The translations under genes and the position numbers were made by a program. From positions 1-50,319 of the forward strand of contig JAUCBJ010000236.1 of assembly GCA_032718475.1 (NCBI GenBank): a DNA stretch of 50,319 nt, written 5' to 3'. The notes under the pieces were generated by a model. The model was not told the origin of the DNA. It searched no databases and was given only the letters and a program-made list of their open reading frames with translations. The DNA is from Nemertoderma westbladi. Taxonomy: Eukaryota > Xenacoelomorpha > Nemertodermatida > Nemertodermatidae. Every line of letters starts with the position of its first letter. Position 1 is the first letter of the stretch. This document shows, piece by piece, positions 37,369 through 49,675 of the stretch.

Positions 37369-40301
37369 CTACTACTACTACTACTAGGATCGGCATGCTG
37401 CATTGCAGCTGCATTTTTAAGAATGCTGTGCCGGCTTATCGACAAAATTGCACCGCCACAACTCCCTATCACCCATGACATTTGCTAGATCATCCGCATC
37501 TTCAAGGCCAGTGTCCTTTAAGATGCGTCTCAAGAAAGTCATGGGCTGTCCACCATGCTTATTCACTCCATGAGGCTGCCAAAGTACAAGATTATGCACT
37601 GGCTGGTCCTCACGGCGAAAGCAATGTCCTGCAAAGCGGAGGCGATTTTGTTCTAGTGTCAAGCTTGGGGGAACCAATGAGACAACTCCAATGTTATATA
37701 GTGTCTGGTTGGAGTCAAGTCAAGTCAAGTACAATGTGTGCATTGTACTTGACACAATGAACCCGGCGTAGAATTCTTGTGAATGTGCCATCCAGAGATT
37801 TGGTGTCCTCAGCAGTTAGAGCCCAGCATTGACTCCCATAGAGGAGTACTGGAACTAATGCTGCTCTAAATAATCGGACCTTAAGTTTCCGATTAATCCT
37901 CGGTGACTTCCAAATCCTGGAAAGCCTATTCAAGGCTGCCCATGCCTTTCACTTACGTATTCGAAGGTCCTCACCTGACTTCCGGATCCATGAGCCCAGG
38001 TAACAGAAGTCATCCACATGCTCAAGCATAACATCTTTTGAGCTTATGCTCATCCGATCAGAGACTTGCTGAGGACTTTCAAAGTTAACTGTCAAAATTT
38101 TGGTCTTTCTGGAGTTAATAAAAAGACCAACACTAGAAGCAGCATGTTCTAATGAGCTGAGGAGCCGTTGGGCTCCCTCTAGTGATTCTGAGAGTACTCC
38201 TAAGTCATCAGCAAACTCTAGATCAGTTAGGTACTTGGCAGGATTTCCTCGACTTCTGGAGCCAGTAGGTGGAGTTATCATCACCCCATCATCATTATGA
38301 TGATCTAAGGACATGCGTAGAACATAGTCAACAACAATTATGAACAAGAATGGTGCAAGTGTGTCTCCCTGGAGGACGCCCCATAACACTTCAAATGGTT
38401 CTGTGTCACCGTCAACAGTAGACACAAATGTAGTCGAACCATCGTATACTGATCTGATTGCTGCAATAATTTCATCAGGAATCCCATATAATGAAAGTAT
38501 GCCGAACATACGTGAGCGAGAGACTGAATCAAAGGCCTTGAAGAAGTCAAACAAAGATAACAGCCAGATGCCTGTCGTTCTTTTTTGATAACTCTTCAAT
38601 TATCCTTCCAATTGCCAAAATGGGCTCCATGGTCCCACGACCTTTACGGAACCCATTCTGATTTCCACGGAGCAGTCTCTCAATTGGATCCCTGATGCGA
38701 TTTAATAGAATTCTATTGTATAGCTTTGCAGCAATCGAGATCAATGAGATTCCCCGAAAAGAACCATAGAGTGTTAGGTTGCCCTTCTTGGGAACTGGCA
38801 CCAACTTATTTGTTTTCATTTCTTGTGGGACTCTTGTTGTACGGTACATGTCTACTATGATGGGATAGATGAGCTTTAAACACTCAGGTATTTTAAAGAC
38901 CTCAGGGGGAACACCATCTACTCCACTGGCACGATTGGTCTTAATGCTCTTTGCAGCAGCCTTCACTTCTGCAAAGGAGATATCACCAATGGGAATATCT
39001 GGGAGTACAGACTCAGACACTTTTACTTCTATAAAGTTATCAGGCAATACCCTGTCATTATTGAGGAGCTTTTCAAAGTGGGCCTTCCAACCATTGAGGC
39101 GATCGGCTGGTGATTCAGCCTTAACCTTGGTGGTTGGTTGGCTTTTTCGACCAGCAAGCACGTTGATCAATTTCCATGCCTGGGATGATTGCCTGCTGTC
39201 ATCAGCATCATTGATGGCATCAACCTGTTGGTTTAGTAGCTCCTGTAAATTAACCGAGTACTGCCTGTTCAGGGACCTAGATGCAGCCTTAACTGCATAC
39301 TTGGCCGCTGTAGTCTGTTTGAGTCGGGACTCTTTCTGCGCCTTGTAGAGGTCATTTCGTCACTTCTGAATTTTGTTGTCAGTCCAGGGGGCCCGTTTCC
39401 TGTTTCGAGGGTATACAGGAACTGTTTCTGCAGCTGCTAACTTAACTGCCTCTGTGAAGGCAGTATAGCCCTCACAGTGATCTGCCGCCTCAGAGGCAAG
39501 AGCCTCATACCTGTTGCTCAGCTGTAGTGTGAAGCTGGATCTCACACTTGGCTGTTGCAACAGATAGGACCAGTCATGCCGCGGCAAGGCAGATTTCGTT
39601 GTTCTGCTAGCACGCAGACTAAGTCTTACCTTGGCCACAATAAGGCGGTGATCACTGGAGAAGGGTCGTAGTGTAAATGCATTACAGTCTTGTATAGAGC
39701 TCCTGTATTTCCTACGAAACAGGATATGGTCTATCTGGTACTTGTGACCACTGGGTCCACTATGAGTCCATAGCTTTCCAGTTCGCTTCTTGAACTGGGT
39801 TCCAGCCGAAAACAATCCATTTCCAGAGATAAAATCCAGAAGATGGACGGAATTTCGGTTAACACTATTGCTATAGACCCAGGGCGATGTAGGTGATTGA
39901 TGCAGACTTGCATTAAAGTCTCCCAGGAATGTTAAGAATGCATGCTGATCCACTCCATCAGTAGCTGCTTGTAGATTCTGGTAGAAATTTTCCACCTCCT
40001 CTACAGGGGCAACACTAGTTGGAGAGTAGCATACAATCAGAACCACCTTAGGAAACTTCTTAGCCAGTCTTCCAAAACATGAGAAGTGGCAACGGATGAT
40101 GCGGTTAGAGATTTGATCTATTTTGTCCAATGCTGCATGTGCAGTTGGATTCATCAATAGACCAATTCCACCATTGCCACTATCATCTGCTGAAGCGAGG
40201 GCGAGTCGCCAACCGCCCCACATGTCCTTAATCAGAACCGCATCAGTCTGTCCAGTCTGCATTCAGTGCTCTTGAACACCCACTGCACTAAGAGAAAGCT
40301 T
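37369..40301 (-). mobile_element. RTE-like non-LTR retrotransposon, 5'-truncated, degenerate
   Basis: A 2933-base minus-strand element is bounded by the 13-base duplication GCTAGCAGATGCA (37356-37368 and 40302-40314), with an ACT/AGT microsatellite at its 3' end (37369-37380). The endonuclease (from GVQEH, with one in-frame stop replacing the next residue, to GDFNASLH and SDHRLIVAKV) covers 40290-39363. Another stop follows at 39360. RT follows (ASGVDGVPPEV, FRGISL, then a frameshift near 38590, DFFKAFDSV, GDTLAP and FADDLGVL), with more frameshifts near 37950 and 37715. The last segment has RLRFAGHCFRREDQPVHN. The N-terminal part of the endonuclease is missing, as expected of target-primed insertion. 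At least two stops and three frameshifts make it a dead copy. Confidence 0.93.
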
Positions 40302-40602
40302 GCTAGCAGATGCACAGCTTCTACTAAATAAAGTGGAGACGGGTGCTAAGGAGGTTGGATTGCATATAAATGCTACCAAGACCGAATTCATGACCTTTAA
40401 TGTTGATGGAAACTTGACAACCATTGATAACAATAAACTAAGGAAGGTTGACGACTTCCAGTACCTTGGATCATGGATAGAGAGTAGCAAAAATGACATA
40501 GAAGTTAGGAAAGCAAGGGCTTGGGTAGCTCTATCAAAAATGGATACCATCTGGAAATCAGATCTCTCCAGGCACCTGAAGACCAAGTTCTTGCACGTGT
40601 AG
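40302..40602 (+). pseudogene. older RT fragment, right half
   Basis: This is the continuation of the fragment ending at 37368: LADAQLLLNKVETGAKEVGL, INATKTEFMTFN, KVDDFQYLGSWIES and ARAWVALSKMDTIW. It is the post-catalytic thumb region of a non-LTR RT. It ends at a stop beside the TRANK1-like fragment. Confidence 0.8.
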
Positions 40603-40639
40603 GAATGCTGCATCACGATAATGGAACCAAATTACCCAG

Positions 40640-40792
40640 GAAGGAATGTTATCTGCATCTTTAAATGCCCGTTTAAGCAACGATAGTGATACTTTGCCAT
40701 CAATATCAAATCGAATACACATTACAAAGCTCGATGTGTGGGACACCAACGGCTGTATCATCCCAGAAATCCTTCAATTTTAATTGTAAAAT
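40640..40792 (-). pseudogene. TRANK1-like exon fragment (partial duplicate)
   Basis: On the minus strand, reading down from 40792, a short piece matching the LKLKDFWDDTAVSQT part of the intact exon (about 42225-42285) comes first. It is joined directly to a piece matching CIRSDIDGKVSVSLLKRAF (about 42040-42118). The intervening roughly 110 bases of the intact gene are missing and there are about ten base differences in 75. The fragment is too short to function. It shows that a second TRANK1-like copy once lay next to the present one. Confidence 0.8.
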
Positions 40793-40998
40793 CAAATAAT
40801 AAAATACCCCTGTGATAGTTGTCTTACATAAAAAAACTATTATTGTATCAACAATATTGAATATTATTATAGAAAGGCAAAAATAGCAAATTTCAATTTA
40901 AAGTTCATATCATAAAGAATTTATGTACATTTCGGTAAAGAATAAACTGCCCCCAGCCCTAATATAAAATGTCAAACAGTTCAGTTAGATTCTTTGGG
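40793..40998 (-). other. 3' flank of the TRANK1-like gene
   Basis: The AT-rich sequence following the stop codon should hold the 3' UTR. No canonical AATAAA was found on the minus strand; a CATAAA variant lies near 40920. Confidence 0.4.
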
Positions 40999-43900
40999 TT
41001 AATTCTTGTGTTTTCTGACAAATGTCAGTTGACGGTAATCAAGGGGGTCCCAGTTCTCTTGGAAACAGTCGACTTCAGCAGACAACGAGTTCTCGACCCT
41101 CTCAGTCTCACTAACCAGCTCATATTTCAGTTTCAACAGAGTTGATCTTTTGTTCGACAGGAAGCGAAGTTTTTGTTCGATATCTTGGTAACTTTTCCAA
41201 TCAGCCTTTGATTCATTCTCGGCTATAATTCTCTTTAGCTCGTAAACTTTGCGGAAAATATCATCGCAGTCACTTTTCAATCCCGCATATCCAGAAACGC
41301 CATTAACATCTCGTTCAATATCATATAGAACATCATCGGCCTTTTTCTTAGAATCAACAAAGATTTCATGCAAATGGAACTGAACACTGTGTCTTTCACT
41401 TCTAACATGCATATCTACAGGTTCAATGAAGGCATTAACCATCGTCTCATCAGTTAATGACAAAGTCACACGACAAAGAGTACAATATCTGATCTCGATG
41501 CCTAGCATTTTATATTTGCTCCAACTGCTGTTGATAACCGTGAAACTCTGTAGACCCAACTGGTTGTTCGGTCTGGTACACATTGAATCATCAATATCGT
41601 TGTAATTATCCACTTTGCTATCATCACTTTCCATCCCTTTTCTATCCGGTTGAAGGTCCGCCATTACTAGACCACAAGTGTCACGAAACCGTGGATAAAA
41701 GTAACGAGTGATATCATTAACTTCCAATGTCTGGGATTGCAATCCGTACTCATTCTGAGACTTACTCCACATCCACGAGCAGACAACCAACTTCTCACCG
41801 AACTTCGCCTTCAGATGCTCCCGAAGAATTGCCACTACATCCTGAACCCCACTCGCCTTCTTGGCTCTATAGATGGTTTGCTTTAATGCTGGATGCAAGT
41901 CGTCTACATCAGTGATGTGGTACCAGATGGCAGCTCTAAGTAATTTCTCGTAATGCGCCGGTAGATTGTACGTTGAGTTAGCTAACAGAGTAAGGGTAAA
42001 CACAAGAGCACGTTCAGCCTCTCCAGAAGTGATGCAAGGATTGTTATCTGCATCTTTAAAAGCCCTTTTAAGTAACGATACTGATACTTTGCCATCAATA
42101 TCAGATCGAATGCACATAAACTTTACTATCATAATAAGAAAACCTTTAATGCGATAGACAACATCATCTCCAATACGGGACCGATGAGCAGCACCATAAA
42201 ACCTTTTCAAAGCTCGCATCTCCGAACCCATTTTCGATGTCTGGGACACGGCTGTATCATCCCAGAAATCCTTCAATTTTAAGTAACATTCAGGAAGAAC
42301 CAACATTGACTTTCGGTTTGATTCAGAATTTTCCCTCGCTAAAATAGAGAAACACATTAAACTTGTCAATTCCAACCACTTAAGACAATTACCAACACCC
42401 AAGAGAGCCAAATTAACTTTGAATAACAAAGACTTAAATAGACCATCAACCCGTCGCATAAAGCCCATGGCATCGCCAGCAACATAGAGGGATTCCAAAC
42501 CAAAGAACAACATCTTAAACAAATGATAAAATGATTTACCACTTCGGTGAATTAGACTATCTTTAACAAACACTTTCATTCTATTTCCTTGCACCGAAAC
42601 TATAGCTTTATCCAAAAAATCCAACCCAAGTTCCCAATCCTGTAAAAACGCAAATATTTCTAAAATTTCCAGTACCTTATCGGAGAATTCATAAACTGGA
42701 TAATTGACACTGCCACATTTGTAGGGGCCAGATTTCATCAGCGACTTCGCATAATCAAGTATATGATGACGAAGTAACTGGCTGGAAGATACAACCTTCC
42801 GTATTCGTGCAAGACGGTCAACATATGTTGAATGATATCCGCAAGGAAACAACAACTTAAAGAAATGTCTGATGCAGTCGAAGCGACTTGGGTCATTGAT
42901 CTTGAACTTTTTAACACGAATTTCGACAGTTACCATTTCCATTATCATAATGCAAATCAAATTTTCAAACACTTGCTTTGTGTATGGCTTATGATTATGT
43001 TCTTGATCGTGACATTGGTAATTGAGGAAAGCCTCACATATCATCATCTCCTTTCGTAAACCCACCAATGCCTCCCTCAATCGCAACAAAAGTTCATCAA
43101 CTTGAACGTTAAATCTCTCCTGCAGTTTATGACATGCAAATTCTGCACCAACCAACTGTAAGTTGCTGACACTAGTGATATGTGCTTTACGCTCTGTATC
43201 CTCAAGTAAATCATTAAAGTCACATTTAGTAGTGCGAAGCACAAGATAATGTTCTGATACCAGAGGGTTGAGGAACAACCCATAAAGAGAGAGGTGGTGG
43301 ATAGGTAGACGAGCAGAGTAAGAAAAATGTGATGATATATTGAGTTCATCAAGAAATGGGATTAGTAACTTCATATCACTGTGATCAACGCTTTCATTAT
43401 CAAGGAGTATGTCAAGGCACAAAAGTTGCCCAACAAGGTTGTTATCTTGTTGGAATAATTTCCATGCCTCAACTTCTACATCAAGAGATACTTTAGAAGT
43501 GAGAACCGGGGCCTTCAACATTTTGCACCATGCTTGTCCAAGCTTATTACCAGTTTGTTCAAACAAAATTATAGCATGATCCATTTCATCTTGAAAATCT
43601 TGAAGGTCTTCCTCAATTGTTATGTTGTCATCATAATCTCGTTGTCTCCATTTCTCTAGAATAATTTGAGCATGAGTATCTGGGTGCAATTCAGGATCGG
43701 TATTGTGCAAGGCATTCTGCGTATCCCCAATCATGAGATAAAGTTCTGCTGCTTGTTCAAACTCCCTGTTTGTAATTAACATTTCGGCAGCTTCTTCGAC
43801 TAGTCTTCGACTGAGAAGAAATTTCTTCTTCTCCTTTAAATCTTCCATGCGATCAACAAAGTCCATCATCATACATGGCATATCTTCCTTGTAGTAGAAA

Positions 43901-46900
43901 TCAGAGGCCAATTTCACAACTCGATCATGATTAATTAAAGCTGTGTTAATCTCATCCTTTTCAATTATTTCGATAACCATAGTAAACTTGTTGTTGTCCA
44001 AAAGCATTTTGGCAGCTTTTTCTGTATTACCCAGAGCGATGTAACAGCGTGCTGCACTTGCATAGTCACGTAACTTGTACCGGTATACCTCAGCAGCCTT
44101 CTGGAACTGCAAAGCCTTAAAGTAAGCTTGGCCAGCAAGCTCATAATCACGGGATATAAGAAGACATCTTGCTGTCTCAACAAAGAGGCCTTGGGAGGCA
44201 AATAACTTTGCAGCTTCTAATGCTTCCATTCTCTTACGTTCAGAACTACACACTGTGGTCTTCAGTGCTTCTGTTGCATGAAAGTGTGCACGAGTCAACT
44301 GTGCCCTTTTTGAATCACCACCCTTCTCATAGCATTGTGCAGATGCCTCCCACAATTTCTGTCTCTTAAAGAAGTCACCCTGTTTTATCCATTCCTCGGG
44401 CTGTGATGCCTTCAAGAAGGCCTTCACTGGTTCATCATCCTGTAAAAGGAAATTTTCTTCCATAATGCGCACCAAGTTATTTCTCTTCAGAAATGCAAAC
44501 AACGGCCCTCTTTGATCCTTGTCTTCGTCGAATATCCACACATTAACACGCGCCCGCGTTATAGCCGTGTACAAATATTTCAGCTCCGAATTCAGGACTT
44601 TATGGCGAGAAGCGTCAAATTGCAAAGGTCTGGAACTTCCACCACCTCCAACTAAAACTTCCTCAGGGATCTCATGAACAGCTTCACTGGATGATCCTTC
44701 AGTAACAATATCATCCAGAATATCCCCCTCTAATGATGACACAACTCTCCACTCCTGTTTGGCAGCAGAGTCCTTAAAGAAATTATACAAAAGAACATCA
44801 TCAAATTCCAGACCTTTAGATTCAAATATTGTGAGAACAATGTTAATACTTAATTCCCTTGGTAATTTCTTTCTCGATTCTTCATCGTAGACAAGTACAA
44901 CCTGATGTGCACCAAATTCTATTCCTGATGGAGATCGACGGTTCCCTTGTAGCAAGATAGCCAAATCCGTCATCTTGGAAGACTCGACAAGAACTGGCTT
45001 CGGGCCAGAAAATAAGCCAACATCTGGTTTAAGAACATCCAGGGACTCCGGGAATAATCGCTCCATTATGCGCACAATGGACGATGCCAGTGTGAGTATA
45101 CCCGTGTGGGAACGGTAGTTATGGGTGAGCTGATAGAGACCTTTTGGAACATTAATGACCCCTTTGGTTTTGCCAACTGGCTGTAGTGTTTTTCCAGCCA
45201 TGTAAAAAAGAGATTTCAGATCCTGGAATCGAAATGAAACCCCTCGTAGAATGCTTTGTGCAGTATCGCCTGTAAAGAACATTATATTAGGATTCTGGCA
45301 GCAGCGAATGAGCAGCGCCAATTCGGCCTGAGTAAAATCTTGCGTCTCATCTACGTAAACCTCATGAATAGACCACTCCAGGGTATCAATTACTTGAAGA
45401 CGATTGTATATGTTGTAAACTAGATCACAGGTATCAAACATTCCAATCATTTTCTTAAATGTATTGTATATTTTAAACATATTGTATATAATACTTCTAT
45501 CACCAGCAAAGTTAGCTGCTCGTTTCCTTCCAATGTCGAGGTAATCTTTCTCACTGAGGTATCCCTTATCAGTGTGTAATGCTTCCACAGAACCTTTAAT
45601 AAATGAAACAATCTCCATCCAAACAAGAGATGGATGGTATTTCATCTTGTGGTGTTGTCTTTTAATTTGAGGCCAGATTGTCTCTTCAAAAACCTCATAA
45701 GTGACCTCCTTTCTGGGATCCAAGTTAACACATTCATCAATGACCTCCACATGGTGCTCCTTGTGTTGTTCAACCTTTCTCAGCTCGATGTCAAGAGTTT
45801 CGGATATTTCCTCCGGTAGTTTCGACAAGGGGGAATCCTCTTCACGCCAACCTTTAACAATCCGTATCAATTCTCCATTCTCTTTCCTTGGGAAGAATGA
45901 ATCCGGCAGTGATCCGTCCAACAGCAGTAGCCAGTGCCGGGAGTTGACAAACATAGGGAAATCAGTATCGGCTATGTCCTGCAGACGATGGGGGCAATTC
46001 GAGTTACTCCGAGGGGAATCCTGGTTGCCTATGACACCAGCAACCATGGGATCACTGAGACACATGTCATAGAATGATTTAGAGACCATATCACATAATA
46101 TTGCGTTCCGAGTAACAAATAACTGGTGCAAATGCTCATATTGAGTCGCGCAGATTGCGCTATCATCAGTTCCCTGACTCGTCGACAGTGACAACTTGTG
46201 GATTGGAGAGTTGGCAGCATGGTCACCGGATCCGCCCATGTAACGATCGGCATCTGTTGACATCTCAGGTATGTCCCATGCATTGGTGGTTACATCACTA
46301 TCAAAAGGATTATAGGATTCATTACAATCCTTATCAAATCGATCACTTATAAAAGCATTTACATCTCTTGGACTATTACTGGCAAACATATCACCGTCCA
46401 AATAGATATCATTGGTAAATACATCTTTTGGGCTATTATTGAGAAACACACTGGCATCTTTCGGACTACTGCCGGGGAATTCATCACAATCTATAGGACT
46501 AGAGTTGGCAAACATATCCAAATCCCTGGGACTATTTTTAGCTGATAAATCTACATCTCTTGGACTATTGTCATCGGTAATAGAGTTAGTAGCTGATAAC
46601 TTTCTCGGTCTGTAACAAGTAGCTTTCAGGATCTGTGGTTTATCTATGGCCCCATTTATCATTTTCCAATAGGATATGAATCTGGCCCACATTCTATAGA
46701 GACAGCAGGTCGTCTTACCGGTACCACTGCGCCCTAAGAGAAGGATTGCTGATTGTGGCTGCGGCTGTAATGTTATAACACCGTACTCTAAATCCGCGAC
46801 CTTGAACGGGAATTCTATGCGTTCACTGCATTCTGAGAGAAGATTACCTACTAATATAGAGGAAAACGCGTGGAATTTAACGATATTGTATTCTGTTTCT

Positions 46901-47263
46901 TTGGCGCTAGCTGGTGGGAAGACATGAGTTACCACATCAGAGCGAATATCTTTCTCAGTATAGGTCCTCGGTAACCTATTGTGTCTATCCGGAGGTCCTG
47001 GTTTATGTTTAGCCTCGTCGTCGTATCTGTAGAGTCGCTTCTGCAGTATACACTGCTGCCCCCGTCGGTAGCTAGTAGAGATCGACTTGATACGTTCACT
47101 TAGATGGCTGTGATTGGTTACTATGGCCCACAGCCGGATGACCTCGGTGTAGAGTTTGTTGGTGAAGTTGACGGATATGAGTCTCTTGTCAATCAGCTGA
47201 TCATCATGCGGGGCCACCTCACTCATTCTCGGGGAGAACGTTATCGCAACTTCCCACAACAAT
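40999..47263 (-). CDS. TRANK1-like SF1 (UvrD-type) helicase, large 3' terminal exon
   Basis: The 2087-codon open frame encodes a superfamily 1 helicase core followed by a long helical C-terminus, as in TRANK1 (TPR and ankyrin repeat-containing protein 1). Motifs: Walker A LLGRSGTGKTT (about residues 172-184), an inserted repeat of NSPRD units (230-300), motif II VDETQDF (636), motif III FFTGDTAQS (665), NYRSH (715), SKGLEFDDV (815) and YTAITRARVNVWI (900). Residues about 955-1120 look like TPR-type helical pairs. Near 1922 a CTLC pair with downstream histidines (RSERHSVQFHLHE) may bind zinc, and the C-terminus is coiled. There is no ATG at the beginning: the minus-strand sequence reads TTTTTTAG just before 47263, a splice acceptor, and the frame runs from there. 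The N-terminal TPR/ankyrin part is therefore expected in exons beyond the window. An internal ATG (residue 13) is a less likely start. Confidence 0.88.
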
Positions 47264-47817
47264 CTAAAAAATTAAATGTAAACTGAAAGTAATTAAAGAA
47301 ACATTGAGAAATTATTGATTTAATCTATATATATTTTTATTAATAATGAAACCATAAAGTGACTCGTCTTAGGCGACAATTCAATAACAACTATTTATAA
47401 ATGACGAATAAAGTCGCCACTTTTTCTCTCTTTCCAAAATATATCTTTTCGTTTCGCTTTAAACTTAGTATTTGTTTTTTGCCAGTTTTACATTGTTCGG
47501 GATTCTTATATTATAAGTTATTATGTCTTGGATTGTATAGTACTGAAATTATTGTATTGTTTTGTTTACAATTTATTGTATTTAATATATGTGGATATGA
47601 GATTGATTTCCAAAAAAAAAGATATTGGCAGATGTTTGGCAAATGATTGGCAGATGTTGGCAGATAAACTGCAGATGTTTCACAACGAAATTCAAGTAAT
47701 TTAATTCCAGAAGTTAAACATTTCTTCACGAGGAAAAGCTTTTTCAAGCAGAAAGTAAATATTATATTTATTTTATTCAAATTTACACTTCGTTCATAAT
47801 TCATACAATAGAAGTAG
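47264..47817 (-). other. presumed intron of the TRANK1-like gene, AT-rich
   Basis: It begins with the acceptor TTTTTTAG (47264-47271 on the minus strand). A few AT-rich plus-strand frames are present but none resembles a protein. There is a short GGCAGATGTT repeat near 47627-47680. Confidence 0.5.
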
Positions 47818-49335
47818 TATATATATTTTATATGAATATTCTATGGTGGTCAGTAAATAAGTCCATCCAGATCCAGTAAGTGTATATTTTATATAAATAT
47901 TTTATGGTGGTCAGTAAATAAGTCCATCCAGATCCAGTAAGTGTATATTTTATATGAATATTTTATGGTGGTCAGTAAATAAGTCCACCCAGATCCAGTA
48001 AGTGTATATTTTATATGAATATTTTATGGTGGTCAGTAAATAAGTCCACCCAGATCCAGTAAGTGTATAATTTATATGAATATTTTATGGTGGTCAGTAA
48101 ATAAGTCCATCCAGATCCAGTAAGTGTATGTTTTATGGTGGTCAGTAAATAAGTCCACCCAGATCCAGTAAGTGTATAATTTATATGAATATTTTATGGT
48201 GGTCAGTAAATAAGTCCATCCAGATCCAGTAAGTGTATGTTTTATGGTGGTCAGTAAATAAGTCCATCCAGATCCAGAAAGTGTATATTTTATGGTGGTC
48301 AGTAAATACGTCCACCCAGATCCAGTAAGTGTATCTTTTATATGAATATTTTATGGTGGTCAGTAAATAAGTCCATCCAGATCCAGTAAGTGTATATTTT
48401 ATATGAATATTTTATGGTGGTCAGTAAATAAGTCCATCCAGATCCAGTAAGTGTATGTTTTATGGTGGTCAGTAAATAAGTCCACCCAGATCCAGTAAGT
48501 GTATAATTTATATGAATATTTTATGGTGGTCAGTAAATAAGTCCATCCAGATCCAGTAAGTGTATGTTTTATGGTGGTCAGTAAATAAGTCCATCCAGAT
48601 CCAGTAAGTGTATATTTTATGGTGGTCAGTAAATACGTCCACCCAGATCCAGTAAGTGTATCTTTTATATGAATATTTTATGGTGGTCAGTAAATAAGTC
48701 CATCCAGATCCAGTAAGTGTATATTTTATGGTGGTCAGTAAATAAGTCCATCCAGATCCAGTAAGTGTATATTTTATATGAATATTTTATGGTGGTCAGT
48801 AAATAAGTCCATCCAGATCCAGTAAGTGTATATTTTATGGTGGTCAGTAAATACGTCCACCCAGATCCAGTAAGTGTATCTTTTATATGAATATTTTATG
48901 GTGGTCAGTAAATAAGTCCATCCAGATCCAGTAAGTGTATATTTTATGGTGGTCAGTAAATACGTCCACCCAGATCCAGTAAGTGTATCTTTTATATGAA
49001 TATTTTATGGTGGTCAGTAAATAAGTCCATCCAGATCCAGTAAGTGTATATTTTATGGTGGTCAGTAAATAAGTCCACCCAGATCCAGTAAGTGTATATT
49101 TTATGGTGGTCAGTAAATATGTCCACCCAGATCCAGTAAGTGTATATTTTATATGAATATTTTATGGTGGTCAGTAAATAAGTCCATCCAGATCCAGTAA
49201 GTGTATATTTTATGGTGGTCAGTAAATAAGTCCACCCAGATCCAGTAAGTGTATATTTTATATAAATATTTTATGGTGGTCAGTAAATAAGTCCACCCAG
49301 ATCCAGTAAGTGTATATTTTATATGAATATTTTAT
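47818..49335. repeat. 61/48-bp minisatellite in the presumed intron
   Basis: About 28 tandem units contain GGTGGTCAGTAAATAAGTCC and CCAGATCCAGTAAGTGTAT. The full unit is 61 bp and a shorter form lacks 13 bases of the TATATGAATATTT segment (48 bp). Base variants (AAGTCCATCC, AAGTCCACCC, ACGTCCACCC) recur in a fixed order, showing amplification of multi-unit blocks. Confidence 0.95.
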
Positions 49336-49675
49336 AATATAAATGAAATAATGTGAATTAATCGCGATTTATCCATCGCGGTGTGTCTAGACGGCTCTGG
49401 GTGAAATTTTCGTGGACTACAAATGAAGAAAATCCCAACAACTTTGGCAGAGCGGATAAACATTGAGTCGGACTGACTGCCAGAAAGAAGGCTGCTAAAA
49501 GGCTCATGTGGTCTATGAATCCACATAGGGGGCGTTCATAAAGTATGCCACGCACTAGAGGGGGGATGGGGGGGGGGGGAGTGGGGGGGGGGGGGGGGAT
49601 AACAAACATTGCGTATTATTGACATAAAATATTTTTATTTGTCTGGGGAGGGGGGCCGGGGGATGGGGTTGGGGT
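49336..49675. other. unassigned spacer, G-rich at its right end
   Basis: The GGGGGCGTTCATAAAGTATGCC stretch near 49529 resembles a common transposon terminus but no partner was found. G-runs of 12 (49568-49579) and 16 (49583-49598) and a further G-rich block (49644-49675) precede the RTE-like fragment. Confidence 0.4.

Noticed and set aside
40999-47263. Bacterial contamination (UvrD-type helicase)
   Set aside because: The motif set and helical C-terminus match animal TRANK1, a splice acceptor precedes the frame, and a decayed duplicate lies alongside animal retroelements.
47401-47646. 81-codon hydrophobic plus-strand frame
   Set aside because: It is AT-rich, resembles nothing known and lies in the presumed intron of the TRANK1-like gene.
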